From Pseudoalteromonas denitrificans DSM 6059 (GTDB lineage Bacteria; Pseudomonadota; Gammaproteobacteria; Enterobacterales; Alteromonadaceae), in NCBI RefSeq assembly GCF_900112265.1, contig NZ_FOLO01000009.1:62001-126000 (forward strand): 64,000 nt of DNA, read 5' to 3'. Positions 44,786-54,835 of the stretch are shown here, piece by piece. The notes beneath the pieces were generated by a model that searched no databases, had not been told where the DNA came from, and saw only the letters and a program-made list of their open reading frames with translations. The position numbers were made by a program, and so were the translations under genes. Every line of letters starts with the position of its first letter. The stretch's first letter is position 1.

Positions 44786-45685
44786 TTAGCCTAATACAAG
44801 GTTAAAGTAGCTAGCTGAAATTTGTTCACCCCAAATTATGGCTATCCAGCCAGCAATCGCAATATAGGGTCCAAATGGGATAGGTGTTGCTTTATCTTTA
44901 CCTTGAAGACTTAATAAGGTAATGCCAATAATAGCACCTACTAAGCTTGATAATAAAATGATCATAGGTAAGGCTTGCCAGCCGAGTAATGCACCAAAAA
45001 CGGCCATGAGTTTAAAGTCGCCATAACCCATGCCTTCCTTGCCCGTTACTAACTTAAATACCCAATAAACAGACCAAAAACATAAATAACCAGCCGCTGC
45101 CCCTATGATAGCTTCTGTTGGTGTTATGGTTGTACCAAAAACTGCTGCTAGTAAAACAAACCATAACAGAGGTAAGGTGATTTGGTCAGGTAATAACATG
45201 TGATCAATATCAATAAATATTAATGCCACTAAAGCCCATGTTAGCAATAAATAAATAAAACAAATCGCTGTTGGGCCAAAAAAATGGGCAATTGTAATAC
45301 TGGCAATGGCTGTTAATAACTCAATGCTAGGATAACGGATTGAAATTGAATTTTTACAATTAGCACAGCGACCTTTTAAAAATAACCAACTTATAACGGG
45401 GATATTTTGCCAAGCTCTTATCTTACTTTTACATTTTGGGCAGGTTGATGCCGGAGTTGCTAAATTAAATACTGTTTGTTCTTGAGATTTACTTTCTTGT
45501 TTTAAGTCATCTGCTAATAATAATTTACACTCATGCTGCCATTCATTTTGCATCATGACGGGTAAACGATAAATTACGACATTTAAAAAACTGCCAATTG
45601 ATAAACTAATTAAAGTAACGGTAAATAAAAAAAACAAATGGTTTTGATTAAACGTTAATACAATATTTTGAAATAAATTATCCAA
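44786..45685 (-). CDS. pilD: Prepilin peptidase / N-methyltransferase
   Basis: Inner-membrane aspartyl protease that cleaves type IV prepilins after Gly and methylates the new N-terminal Phe. It has 299 residues (PilD about 290). The cytoplasmic loop has two CxxC pairs (CPKC and CANC) that bind zinc. Catalytic aspartates are visible in FIDIDHMLLPDQITLP and GMGYGDFKLMAVFGA (the GxGD site). The start overlaps the pilC stop by 8 bases. It can also process type II pseudopilins, which is relevant given the ExeAB-like pair in this window. Confidence 0.95.
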   Translation of the reverse strand: MDNLFQNIVLTFNQNHLFFLFTVTLISLSIGSFLNVVIYRLPVMMQNEWQHECKLLLADDLKQESKSQEQTVFNLATPASTCPKCKSKIRAWQNIPVISWLFLKGRCANCKNSISIRYPSIELLTAIASITIAHFFGPTAICFIYLLLTWALVALIFIDIDHMLLPDQITLPLLWFVLLAAVFGTTITPTEAIIGAAAGYLCFWSVYWVFKLVTGKEGMGYGDFKLMAVFGALLGWQALPMIILLSSLVGAIIGITLLSLQGKDKATPIPFGPYIAIAGWIAIIWGEQISASYFNLVLG

Positions 45686-46913
45686 CTACAGCTCCTAATT
45701 GGAATATTGGTAAATACATGGCAATGATCAGACCACCCACTAAAACCCCTAAAACAGCCATGATTAAAGGTTCTAATAAGCTTGATAAGCCATCAACGGC
45801 ATCATCTACCTCAGCCTCATATATATTAGCTACTTTTTCTAACATGCTATCTAACGAACCTGACTCTTCACCTATCGCAACCATTTGTATTACCATAGAA
45901 GGAAACACATTTGAATTTCTCATAGCGAAATTCATTTGGTTACCAGAGCTTACTTCTGCTTTTATTTCTAAAATGGCATCACGGTAGACTGCATTACCTG
46001 ATGCCCCAGCTGCAGAGTTTAGCGCTTCAACTAAAGGTACGCCTGCTGCAAAAGTAGTTGAAAGCGTACGCGCATATCGTGCAACCGCTGCTTTATTTAA
46101 GATAGGGCCTATAACGGGAATTTTTAAAATGGCTTTATCTGTATTATCCCTGACATTTTTACTTCCTCTATGGGCTTGTCTAAACGCATAACCACCAGCC
46201 CATAATGCACCTAATACAACCCACCAATATTCTTGCATAAAATTAGATATACCAATAACAAATAAGGTAAAGGCTGGTAATTCGGCACCAAATCCAGCAA
46301 AGATATCTTGGAACTGGGGAACAACAAATATTAATAAGATAGAAGTTACAATTGCGGCAATAAGCAGTACGGCAATAGGGTAAAACATGGCTTTTTTAAT
46401 TTTTGACTTAAGTGCTTCCGTTTTTTCTTTATATATGGCAACACGGTCAAAAATGCGATCTAAAGCACCAGATGTTTCACCTGATTCAACTAAGTCACAA
46501 TATAAATCATCAAAATATAAAGGATGTTTTCGAAGGCTATCACTTAAGGGTTGGCCTGCTTTTATCTCTGCTCCAATATTTGTCGTTAATTTTTTTACTG
46601 ATTTTTTTTCAGCCCCTGATCCTATCATTTCTATGGCTTGTACAAGCGGCACACCCGCTAAAAGCATAGTCGCAATTTGACGTGTTAAAAGGGCGATGTC
46701 TTTGGCGGTTATTTTAGGATCAGATGATAAACCTAAAAAAGGTTTTGCTTTCTTTTTAACTTTTGAAGGCACAATACCTTGTTGTCTTAAGCGTGCTTTT
46801 ACTCTTGAAAGGCTATCTTCACTCATTTCACCTTCGAGTTTTTTACCTCTGTTATTTACGCCTATCCATTGGTAAACATCTTGTTCAACTGTTTTTGCTT
46901 TTTTTGCGGCCAT
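45678..46913 (-). CDS. pilC: Type IV pilus inner-membrane platform protein
   Basis: Polytopic platform protein that couples the PilB/PilT motors to the pilin pool; GspF family. It has 411 residues. Two T2SSF repeats (residues about 75-200 and 275-400) are visible as LLTRQIATMLLAGVPLVQAI and ARYARTLSTTFAAGVPLVEAL, each followed by a hydrophobic helix. The C-terminus DGLSSLLEPLIMAVLGVLVG precedes the last membrane segment. It lies between pilB (86 bp upstream) and pilD (overlapping). Confidence 0.95.
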   Translation of the reverse strand: MAAKKAKTVEQDVYQWIGVNNRGKKLEGEMSEDSLSRVKARLRQQGIVPSKVKKKAKPFLGLSSDPKITAKDIALLTRQIATMLLAGVPLVQAIEMIGSGAEKKSVKKLTTNIGAEIKAGQPLSDSLRKHPLYFDDLYCDLVESGETSGALDRIFDRVAIYKEKTEALKSKIKKAMFYPIAVLLIAAIVTSILLIFVVPQFQDIFAGFGAELPAFTLFVIGISNFMQEYWWVVLGALWAGGYAFRQAHRGSKNVRDNTDKAILKIPVIGPILNKAAVARYARTLSTTFAAGVPLVEALNSAAGASGNAVYRDAILEIKAEVSSGNQMNFAMRNSNVFPSMVIQMVAIGEESGSLDSMLEKVANIYEAEVDDAVDGLSSLLEPLIMAVLGVLVGGLIIAMYLPIFQLGAVVG

Positions 46914-46999
46914 AATATCGTTTAACTCTTTTACTTTGAACTAATAAATATAGCTCTTTTTAGATACTTATACGAGACGAGCATTAACTTAGACTTAAA

Positions 47000-48682
47000 T
47001 TAAAAGCTCGTTACTCGGTTTATTTCTACCAAGCTTGTAATGCCTGTTGCCGCTTTAATTAAGCCTGAACGCCTTAAGTTATTAACGCCTTCACTGGTTG
47101 CTGCTTCTGCAATTTCCAGTGAGTTACCATTTCTCATAATAATTTGTGCAATACCTGGTGTAATAGGCATCACTTCGTAAATACCTACTCGACCTTTGTA
47201 ACCTTCAGTACAATGTTCACATCCTATTGCTTTAAATAATTTAAGTGTCGGTATATCATCTTCTGTATACCCTAATTTTAAAAGTTCTTCCTGAGGTAAT
47301 TGTTCTGGCTCTTTACAATGATGGCATAAGCGCCTTGCAAGGCGCTGTGCAATAATGAGCGTCACTGAACTTGCTATATTGTATGAAGGAACACCCATAT
47401 TCATTAAACGAGTAAGTGTTTCAGGTGCTGAGTTTGTATGTAAAGTTGATAATACTAAATGCCCGGTTTGTGCAGCCTTTATAGATATTTCGGCAGTTTC
47501 AAGGTCACGTATTTCACCTACCATAACAACATCGGGATCTTGTCGTAAAAAAGCACGCAGTGCATTGGCAAAGGTCATATCAGCGCGTACATTTATTTGA
47601 ACTTGATTTATACCCACTAAATTAATTTCTACAGGATCCTCTGCTGTTGAAATATTTCGCTCCGGTTTGTTTAAAATGTTTAAACCTGTATACAAAGATA
47701 CAGTTTTACCTGAGCCAGTAGGACCTGTGACTAATATCATGCCTTGAGGTTGTGCCAAAGCAGCTAAATACAGCTCTTTTTGCTTAGGATCGTAACCCAG
47801 TACATCTATCCCTAACATGGCACTAGATGAGTCTAAAATACGCATTACTACTTTTTCGCCCCATAAAGTAGGCAAGGTACTGACACGAAAATCTATGCTT
47901 TTCTTTTTATTTATTTTAAGTTTTATTCTGCCATCTTGTGGTTTACGTTTTTCGGCCAAATCCATTTGTGACATTACTTTTATGCGGGCTGATATTCTAC
48001 TTTCTAAGCCGATTGGCGGGTTTGCTATTTCGTGTAATACACCATCAATTCTAAAACGAATGCGATATAAATGCTCATAGGGTTCAAAATGTAAATCTGA
48101 CGCGCCGCGTTTAATGGCATCCATCAAAATTTTATTGATATAAACTATGATGGGCGCATCGTCTTCTTTAGTCTCTTCATCTGAGGATGGCTCATCTCCA
48201 GCTTCCGATACACCACTTAACTCTGCTAATTGTGCGTCAGTTAATTCCAATGCAGAACTGGTATCAAATAAAGACTCTATGGCAAGTTCTAGTTGATCAT
48301 AACTTACAACTATCACTTCACTTTGCATGCCAGTATTAAATTCATAATCTTCAAAGGCATCAAAATTAGTTGGATCGCTGGTTGCTAAATAAAGAGTCTT
48401 TCCTTTAACTGAAATAGGTAATACATGATGCTTTTTGATTAACTTTTCATTTAATATTTTTTCGTCTGGTAATAAACGGTTATCAAAATCTGTTAAATCT
48501 AAATAAGGAGCATGAAATAATTGCGAAGCTCTTAATGCTAAATCAGTGGCTGTTAAGTCTGACTCCCTGCAAATTAGCTCGGCGACTGAAATATTGTCAG
48601 TATTGCCTGCTTTACTGATTTTATCAAAATCAAGTACACCTAAGTGAACTAATTTACGTATTAATGGAGAGTTTATTAACAT
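47000..48682 (-). CDS. pilB: Type IV pilus assembly ATPase
   Basis: Hexameric cytoplasmic motor that drives pilus extension; GspE/PilB family. It has 560 residues. An N-terminal MshEN/T2SSE domain (about 1-150) is followed by the ATPase core: Walker [16 protein letters not shown], Asp box and Walker B with [20 protein letters not shown], His box [19 protein letters not shown], and a tetracysteine zinc site (CHHCKEP and CEHC). Some MshEN domains bind cyclic-di-GMP, but the RLxxG motif was not resolved here. Upstream, 268 bp separates it from the first pilin gene, so it may have its own promoter. Confidence 0.95.
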   Translation of the reverse strand: MLINSPLIRKLVHLGVLDFDKISKAGNTDNISVAELICRESDLTATDLALRASQLFHAPYLDLTDFDNRLLPDEKILNEKLIKKHHVLPISVKGKTLYLATSDPTNFDAFEDYEFNTGMQSEVIVVSYDQLELAIESLFDTSSALELTDAQLAELSGVSEAGDEPSSDEETKEDDAPIIVYINKILMDAIKRGASDLHFEPYEHLYRIRFRIDGVLHEIANPPIGLESRISARIKVMSQMDLAEKRKPQDGRIKLKINKKKSIDFRVSTLPTLWGEKVVMRILDSSSAMLGIDVLGYDPKQKELYLAALAQPQGMILVTGPTGSGKTVSLYTGLNILNKPERNISTAEDPVEINLVGINQVQINVRADMTFANALRAFLRQDPDVVMVGEIRDLETAEISIKAAQTGHLVLSTLHTNSAPETLTRLMNMGVPSYNIASSVTLIIAQRLARRLCHHCKEPEQLPQEELLKLGYTEDDIPTLKLFKAIGCEHCTEGYKGRVGIYEVMPITPGIAQIIMRNGNSLEIAEAATSEGVNNLRRSGLIKAATGITSLVEINRVTSF

Positions 48683-48855
48683 TTTTATCGATAATTATTT
48701 AAATAATATTCATCTATCTATTTCAATAGATAAACCCACTTAAGTCAATAAAAATGAATGCAAAATTAGATGTTAAATCAGATTTTTTTAATTGAAGTTT
48801 TTAATTAAGTTAAAACTAATGATTTAGGTCGACAGTAATTTAAAAATTTAAATAT

Positions 48856-48900
48856 AAAAAAGCCTTCACCCTTAGTATCTTTAAATGAAGGCTTGTTTTT
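48856..48900 (-). terminator. Terminator after the first pilin gene
   Basis: AAGCCTTCA (48860-48868) and TGAAGGCTT (48886-48894) form a perfect 9-bp stem with a 17-base loop. On the minus strand it is followed by six T. It separates the pilin from pilB. Confidence 0.85.
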
Positions 48901-48950
48901 ATAATTTATTATCTATAAATTATAAAATAGTACATCACAATAGCTAAACC

Positions 48951-49373
48951 TTAGACTTCAGTACAGCCCTGAGGTGTATAACTGCTATCCCAAGTTGCGG
49001 GTCGGTTAGCAATATTACAACTCCATATACCTGTAGCTACGTCTCTGACTAAATTTATATTAGCGCCACTAACGGGAGTGCTACCTTGAACTATTCCGGT
49101 GATAGTTGTTGCTGTCAAGCTGTGGCTTGCACATGATCGCGCTGAGGCAACATTTATGCCTGCAAGATTTCCCGCGGCGGTTGGTGGCGTGCCTGCATTA
49201 GCTTTTATTTCAAATAAAAGTGTACCTGATTGTATTTCTTTATAACATGCTGATACATCAGATTTAGCAACATAGCTTTGATATTCAGGTAAAGCGACTG
49301 CGGCCAGTATACCAATAATGGCAACTACTATCATGAGCTCTATTAAGGTAAAACCGTTCATTAATTTTTTCAT
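48951..49373 (-). CDS. Type IV pilin (PilA-like), copy 1
   Basis: A 140-residue type IVa pilin with a short leader (MKKLMNG) and the mature N-terminus [21 protein letters not shown], with Glu5 and the hydrophobic assembly helix. The ATG at 49373 fits the leader; the longer frame from 49397 was rejected. The C-terminal domain has cysteines near residues 44, 84, 120 and 137, consistent with disulfide-bonded loops. It is about half identical by eye to the adjacent pilin at 49447-49869, including ACYKEIQSG against ACYKEIVPG and [15 protein letters not shown] against [15 protein letters not shown]. It is nearest to pilB, but has its own terminator. Confidence 0.92.
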   Translation of the reverse strand: MKKLMNGFTLIELMIVVAIIGILAAVALPEYQSYVAKSDVSACYKEIQSGTLLFEIKANAGTPPTAAGNLAGINVASARSCASHSLTATTITGIVQGSTPVSGANINLVRDVATGIWSCNIANRPATWDSSYTPQGCTEV

Positions 49374-49395
49374 AAAAGAACTACCTATTACATAC

Positions 49396-49426
49396 AAAAA
49401 AAGCCCATAAAATTATGAGCTTTTTT
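49396..49426 (-). terminator. Terminator between the two adjacent pilins
   Basis: AAAAAAGCCCATAA and TTATGAGCTTTTTT form a 14-bp stem with one mismatch and a tiny loop, with T tracts on both strands. It ends the 49447-49869 pilin transcript on the minus strand. Confidence 0.88.
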
Positions 49427-49446
49427 CAATAAGTATTCGCTTAAAA

Positions 49447-49869
49447 TTACACGCCAGTACAACCTTTAGGCATCATGTCATCAGGTGCATCAGAAGTACA
49501 AGCCCATACACCATCTGCAGCATTACGGGTTAAAGTCATTTTTTTACCATCTACGGCAGCCGCACCTTTAATTGTGCCCACTATAGTTGTTGCCGTTACT
49601 GCATGTGCAGTACAGGCTTTCGCTTCAGGTAAACCGATAGCAGGACCATCTACTAATAAAGCTGACTGTCCTGAAACGGTTAATACTTCAAATTTGGTTT
49701 GTCCGGGTACAATTTCTTTATAACAGGCACTTACTTGAGAGCCTGCGGTATAGTTTTGGTACTGAGGTAGTGCTACGGCTGCTAAAATACCGATAATTGC
49801 AACTACAATCATTAATTCAATGAGTGTAAAACCTTTTTGAGCTCTTTGATTCAATTTCACATTTTGCAT
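49447..49869 (-). CDS. pilA: Type IV pilin (PilA-like), copy 2
   Basis: A 140-residue pilin with leader [13 protein letters not shown] and mature [21 protein letters not shown]. The C-terminal disulfide region has cysteines in [19 protein letters not shown], plus two earlier ones (SACYKE and AKACTAH). A strong AGGAGAG box precedes the ATG. Its leader sequence GCCCC...GTTAGGAGA is shared with the third pilin gene. Of the three pilins this one has the strongest translation signal and the canonical leader, so it is the best candidate for the major pilin; that is inference. Confidence 0.93.
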   Translation of the reverse strand: MQNVKLNQRAQKGFTLIELMIVVAIIGILAAVALPQYQNYTAGSQVSACYKEIVPGQTKFEVLTVSGQSALLVDGPAIGLPEAKACTAHAVTATTIVGTIKGAAAVDGKKMTLTRNAADGVWACTSDAPDDMMPKGCTGV

Positions 49870-50404
49870 GATACTCTCCTAACGGGGGTTGGGGCTAAAA
49901 TGAGTTAAGTTAATTTAAACTAACTATTTTATTAATCGCACAATATTTAACTTAAATAAGCTATCTTGAATTTTGAACATAGCTTGGTTGTTTTTTGCGC
50001 GTTTATTTCAGTATAGTTAACATTTTTGATTGGGAAAGTCGGGTTTTAAATATTTTATTTGATTCAGAGCTAACTCTTTGAAATAGATAAAATGAAAATT
50101 TCATTTTTTTATTTTATTTTATTTTATCTTATCTACTCGGTGATGAGCACTACTGGATTTGGAGAGTTTAGTAAATTAGCGTTACTTAGCTGATTTATAA
50201 ATTTTTATTTAATGAGGTTTGTTTTTTTGGTTAATTAAATCAAGCTATTGTGGTGTTTGTTGTAAATAGGGGGGTGAGTAGATTTTGTAGGGGGATAGTT
50301 AAGTGTGTGTTGTTTTATGTGTTCTCTGAAGCTGATATGGCTTTTTAAATTAAACTTCATAAAATTGGTTAAAGTGCATTTATATAATCTAGGCCTAGCT
50401 CAAA
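49870..50404 (-). other. AT-rich region between pilin copies 2 and 3
   Basis: About 535 bp without a convincing gene. It must contain the promoter of pilin copy 2. A sigma-54 type promoter (often used for pilA) was looked for on the minus strand and not found with confidence. Long T and A tracts and a (TTTTA)n-like patch at 50100-50130 are present. Nothing else recognised. Confidence 0.55.
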
Positions 50405-50465
50405 GTTATTTACCTTTTTTAAAAGGCTTTTAAAAAAGGTAAATAACAAAGTTATTTACCTTTTT
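50405..50465 (-). terminator. Three-armed repeat terminator after pilin copy 3
   Basis: Three copies of one arm lie in a row: GTTATTTACCTTTTT at 50405-50419, its complement at 50433-50447, and the direct sequence again at 50451-50465. Arms 1 and 2 give a perfect 21-bp stem, and arms 2 and 3 a perfect 15-bp stem with a 3-base loop. The two stems exclude each other. On the minus strand the first-made hairpin (arms 3 and 2) is followed by six T, a good terminator, 13 bp after the pilin stop. Confidence 0.88.
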
Positions 50466-50477
50466 ATATGGCGAGTA

Positions 50478-50930
50478 TTAACACTCTAACCATTGTGTAG
50501 TTGCAGCACATACATCAGTGCCACCTGATGTGGCTATTCCCCATGTAATTCGAGTCGCACCAACTACAGGAGTTAATTGTATTGTTTCAGCAGTACCATC
50601 ACCATCAAGGTCACCTAAAGTAAGGTCTACTACGCCATCTACTACCGCAGTAACAGTACCGTCTACAGCTGGTATACGTTCCGCACCAGCGTCACATGGT
50701 GTTAATATGCCGCCATTTACCTGTGAACAAAGCGCAACTGCAGTTTTATAAACATTAGCGCCGTTTGCAATACCTTGCGCTGTAGAGCTTCTTGTGTAAT
50801 CTCTGTATTGCGGTAATGCAATGCCAGCAAGAATACCGATGATCGCTACTACTATCATTAATTCAATTAGTGTAAAGCCTTTTTGGCTTTTTTGGATTTG
50901 TGCTGTTTGTTTTAAATTCATATTTTGCAT
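50478..50930 (-). CDS. Type IV pilin-like protein, copy 3
   Basis: A 150-residue pilin with leader [18 protein letters not shown] and mature [21 protein letters not shown]. The head domain differs from the other two ([24 protein letters not shown] helix, then [20 protein letters not shown] and a terminal disulfide region ending TTQWLEC). It has an AGGAGA box and shares its leader sequence with copy 2. It may be an alternative major pilin or a minor pilin. A 500-bp AT-rich region precedes it and the three-armed terminator follows it, so it is transcribed alone. Confidence 0.9.
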   Translation of the reverse strand: MQNMNLKQTAQIQKSQKGFTLIELMIVVAIIGILAGIALPQYRDYTRSSTAQGIANGANVYKTAVALCSQVNGGILTPCDAGAERIPAVDGTVTAVVDGVVDLTLGDLDGDGTAETIQLTPVVGATRITWGIATSGGTDVCAATTQWLEC

Positions 50931-51337
50931 TGTTAATCTCCTAACAGGGGCTCAAATAAATAAACAATTTGAAACTTATGTTCGCTTGTTGATTGTTTAT
51001 TTAACTTGTTTAGTTCAATTGTTTTTCAGTTTTCTTTTCTATATAAAACATGACTCGTTATGCATGTTTTATTTTTAAAGATAAAAACGTATTTTTGAAT
51101 TTTATAGAGCTCCTTTCAAATTCAGCTATACAGATGAAAAATAAATTGAGTTACATTTATTATTATCTTTTGATTAAAAAACAAACAGAAAACAAACGTA
51201 AAAATCAACTCTTTTTCATTAGCTTACACATCATGTCCCACTAACTGGACTCGATGCTAACACGCTCGATTTTAGATTGGTAGCTTATTAGTTACCTTTT
51301 TATAACAAAAGTGAATTTCAAGTCTAAATTACCAGTA
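50931..51337 (-). other. Region upstream of pilin copy 3, no gene
   Basis: About 400 bp of AT-rich sequence that must hold the promoter of pilin copy 3. Open frames here (for example 51050-51244 on the + strand) are short, rich in Lys/Asn/Ile and have no ribosome binding site, so they were not called. No recognisable operator. Confidence 0.5.
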
Positions 51338-51380
51338 AAAGTATTGATTTTAATGTTTTAAACATCAAAACCAATACTTT
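51338..51380 (-). terminator. Long hairpin after nadC
   Basis: AAAGTATTGATTTTAATGTTT (21 positions in two segments) pairs with the downstream arm ending CCAATACTTT with two mismatches, giving a stem of about 20 bp and almost no loop. On the minus strand it lies 43 bp after the nadC stop and is followed by TTTTACT. Likely the nadC terminator. Confidence 0.7.
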
Positions 51381-51422
51381 ATGCTTGGTTAGGCGTGGAG
51401 TTATTAGTCTAATACTTTACCA

Positions 51423-52334
<912 letters not shown>

Positions 52335-52408
52335 TTAGGGTGATATTTAATTTAAGTTGAATCTTCGATTATGCTGAAATTTTACTTGTATAGCCATATG
52401 ACTTCAAG

Positions 52409-53308
52409 TTAAGGATTTTCTGGTTTTTGAGCTTTGTTACTTTTGATTTGGTATAAAGACTTCGCGTTTGTATAGCTAATTGCTTGCCAAATTGTTTTTT
52501 TTAAATTTAAATCTAAATAACTTTGCCAAAGTGCGGCGTAGCTTTTACTGAATAAACATAAAGGAAAGTTGCTGGCGAGCATAACGCGTTTAAAACTTAA
52601 GCTTTTAATTAAGTAAGTGATCACTTCTTGCAACCAATCTTGCTTGTATTGCCTATTATTCATTTCCCAGCCTGAGCATTTTATATAAATGTTAGAGTGA
52701 TTTGATAAAACGCCAATAGCTTGTTGCCAATCTATATAGTTATTTTCACATACTAAACCACAGTGATTAATCACTAAGGTTAAATTGGGTATTTGGTGTG
52801 CATATTCTGCCAGCTGTTGAGTCGCTTTAATATTGTTTAGTTCAAACTGGGCTTCAAATATTAGGTTGTTCGATGCGAGTAACTTTAAATTATGAATGAG
52901 GTTTTTTGAGAATAACAAATCAATATCATCACCCTCCATTATATGACGAATTCCTATTAAGGCAGGTGTAGCTTGTTTTTTTAAACTGAGTAGTTGTATT
53001 GAGAATTCAGCTAGGGGCAAGGTCATATCAATGAAAGAAATAGCTTTAAAGGGAGTATGGCGAATACTTTTATTTAAAAAGTTAATTTCTTCAACGGGGT
53101 AATCATTATTAAAACCAGCCTCAATATGTATTATGCCTTCAAGTGTGAAATTATCATTTAATATTAAATTGTGTTCGTTGAAGTTTTTTTGAATTATATG
53201 TTTATCAGGCCAATAAGGGGGATTTTGATTTTTTAACCAGTGATATTGACCTTGGCTTAAATCAAAAAAATGTAGATGAGGGTCTATTATTTTATGTTGC
53301 ATACGCAT
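52409..53308 (-). CDS. Amidohydrolase-family (COG3618) lactonase-like enzyme
   Basis: A 299-residue metal-dependent TIM-barrel hydrolase. The N-terminal HxH motif is IDPHLHFFD, and later segments LIGIRHIMEGDDIDLLFSKN, LVINHCGLVCENNYIDWQQA and MLASNFPLCLFSKSY match the amidohydrolase-2 family, which includes L-fucono-lactonase and pyrone-dicarboxylate lactonase. The final active-site Asp is normally in an F(G/A)SD(W/F)P segment. Here it reads ASNFP, so that position is Asn, which could change or reduce catalysis. An SDR dehydrogenase gene lies 130 bp upstream; together they could oxidise a sugar to a lactone and open it. Substrate unknown. Confidence 0.82.
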   Translation of the reverse strand: MRMQHKIIDPHLHFFDLSQGQYHWLKNQNPPYWPDKHIIQKNFNEHNLILNDNFTLEGIIHIEAGFNNDYPVEEINFLNKSIRHTPFKAISFIDMTLPLAEFSIQLLSLKKQATPALIGIRHIMEGDDIDLLFSKNLIHNLKLLASNNLIFEAQFELNNIKATQQLAEYAHQIPNLTLVINHCGLVCENNYIDWQQAIGVLSNHSNIYIKCSGWEMNNRQYKQDWLQEVITYLIKSLSFKRVMLASNFPLCLFSKSYAALWQSYLDLNLKKTIWQAISYTNAKSLYQIKSNKAQKPENP

Positions 53309-53438
53309 AATTATTTCAACTATTTAATATGAATTATCAGATTCACCTTGAAATCAGCCCCTTTCATCAAAAAGTTTTAAATGACACGTTATTTTGATTG
53401 TTGAGTTATCAATAAGGCTAAATATACAGGGGCAATCA

Positions 53439-54167
53439 TTATTGTGTTGTATATCCACCATCAATGACTTGCAAACTACCCGTTATAAATTGTGATTCAT
53501 CACTTGCTAAAAAGGCCACTAAGTTGGCAACTTCTTCTGGTCGACCTAATCGGCCCAAAGGTTGAAGTGCTGCTTCTTCAGCATGAATTTGTTTTTTATT
53601 GGCTCCTGACTTTTCACAGTAGTTATCAATTGCTTTATGGTAAAGCGGTGTTTCTATTGTTCCGGGGCAAACTGCATTGGCACGAATATTATATGCTGCG
53701 TAATCAAGTGCTGTTGTTTTAGCGATTGATGCTAAAGAGGCCTTTGATAAGTTATAAGCAAACGAGTTTTGTTTTGCAATTATGGCCTGATCTGATGAAA
53801 TTAAAATAATAGAACCTGATTTTTGTTGTTTCATTGTGGGCAAACAGGCTTTTATTGAGGCATAAGCTCCTTTTACATTAAGCGCAAAAACCTTATCTAA
53901 ATCATCTTCTGTTGTATTTTCTATCGTGGCCGAAAAGTGAATGCCTGCGTTAGATATAAGGACATCAATTTGCTGTGTTTGCTGAATGATATTGTTAATC
54001 GCATTTATTACTTGAGGCACTTTACTAATATCACAATGAATAAATTCACCAATATCACTTTTTGAGATATCTAAATTGAAGACTTGATAGTCTTGATTTA
54101 ATAATTTTTCCACTATGGCTAAGCCTATGCCTTTTGAGCCACCTGTCACAACTGCTATTTTTTTCAT
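53439..54167 (-). CDS. Short-chain dehydrogenase/reductase
   Basis: A 242-residue classical SDR. The cofactor motif is TGGSKGIG (residues about 8-15), NAG is in ISNAGIHFSA, and the catalytic Ser-Tyr-Lys is in ILISSDQAIIAKQ and YNLSKASL. The tail is QVIDGGYTTQ. After the second strand the sequence LDISKSDIGEFIHCDIS carries an acidic residue, which favours NAD over NADP. Sugar and polyol dehydrogenases of this type often neighbour COG3618 lactonases, as here. Specific substrate not determined. Confidence 0.88.
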   Translation of the reverse strand: MKKIAVVTGGSKGIGLAIVEKLLNQDYQVFNLDISKSDIGEFIHCDISKVPQVINAINNIIQQTQQIDVLISNAGIHFSATIENTTEDDLDKVFALNVKGAYASIKACLPTMKQQKSGSIILISSDQAIIAKQNSFAYNLSKASLASIAKTTALDYAAYNIRANAVCPGTIETPLYHKAIDNYCEKSGANKKQIHAEEAALQPLGRLGRPEEVANLVAFLASDESQFITGSLQVIDGGYTTQ

Positions 54168-54248
54168 GATAAATACTTAATTTAAGACACTTAAAAAGGA
54201 ATATTTATAATATAAAATATTCCTAGGATTTAAAGTTGCGCTGGTAAA

Positions 54249-54755
54249 CTAATGCCCGCAACCACCTTCACCGTGAACATGACCGTGCGTTAATTCTTCT
54301 TCGGTTGCGGCTCTTACAGAATTTATTTCAATAGCAAAGGTAAGAGTTTTACCTGCAAGAGGGTGATTTAAATCACAATCAGCATTAAATTTACCAACTT
54401 TTAAAATGGTTACCTGACGGCGGCCATTTTCTGTTTCTACAAAGGCATTCATGCCTTTCTTCCAAACTTTAGCTTTTTTCTTACTTGGGCCTGCATTACC
54501 ATCTTGTAGGTGCTTAAGCGGAATGCGTTGTTCTAAATTATCTTGTCGCTCGCCATAAGCTTCTTCAGGCGTTAATGTGATCTCAAACTTATCATCAACT
54601 TCTTTACCTTCAATGGCATTTTCTAAGCCTGGCAACATGGCATTATGACCATGTAAATATGACAATGGTGCTGATGAATGGCTGTTTTCAATTTCTTGTT
54701 GGTTTTCTGACAGCGTGTAATGAAATTCAACAACTGAGTTTTTACTAATAGACAT
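54249..54755 (-). CDS. slyD: FKBP-type peptidyl-prolyl isomerase, SlyD-like
   Basis: A 168-residue cytosolic chaperone and prolyl isomerase. The FKBP fold begins VVEFHYTLSENQQEIENSHS, LSYLHGHNAMLPGLENAIEG forms the active site, and the inserted IF chaperone domain (residues about 70-125) follows with TLTPEEAYGERQDN. The C-terminus is a short His/Gly/Cys tail (HGHVHGEGGCGH), which in SlyD binds nickel and supplies hydrogenase maturation; it is shorter than in E. coli (196 residues). Confidence 0.93.
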   Translation of the reverse strand: MSISKNSVVEFHYTLSENQQEIENSHSSAPLSYLHGHNAMLPGLENAIEGKEVDDKFEITLTPEEAYGERQDNLEQRIPLKHLQDGNAGPSKKKAKVWKKGMNAFVETENGRRQVTILKVGKFNADCDLNHPLAGKTLTFAIEINSVRAATEEELTHGHVHGEGGCGH

Positions 54756-54835
54756 AATGTAATTTGGCTTATTTAAAAAATTTTTATAAGTTTACTGGAT
54801 TATGAGGTAAAAAGAGATGTTAAATACAGTCAATT

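Noticed and set aside
49990..50010. Sigma-54 promoter near pilin copy 2
   Set aside because: A GG-N9-GC pattern exists but on the wrong strand and with wrong spacing.
51050..51244. Open frame of 64 residues upstream of pilin copy 3
   Set aside because: Low-complexity Lys/Asn/Ile composition typical of AT-rich DNA, no ribosome binding site and no recognisable motif.
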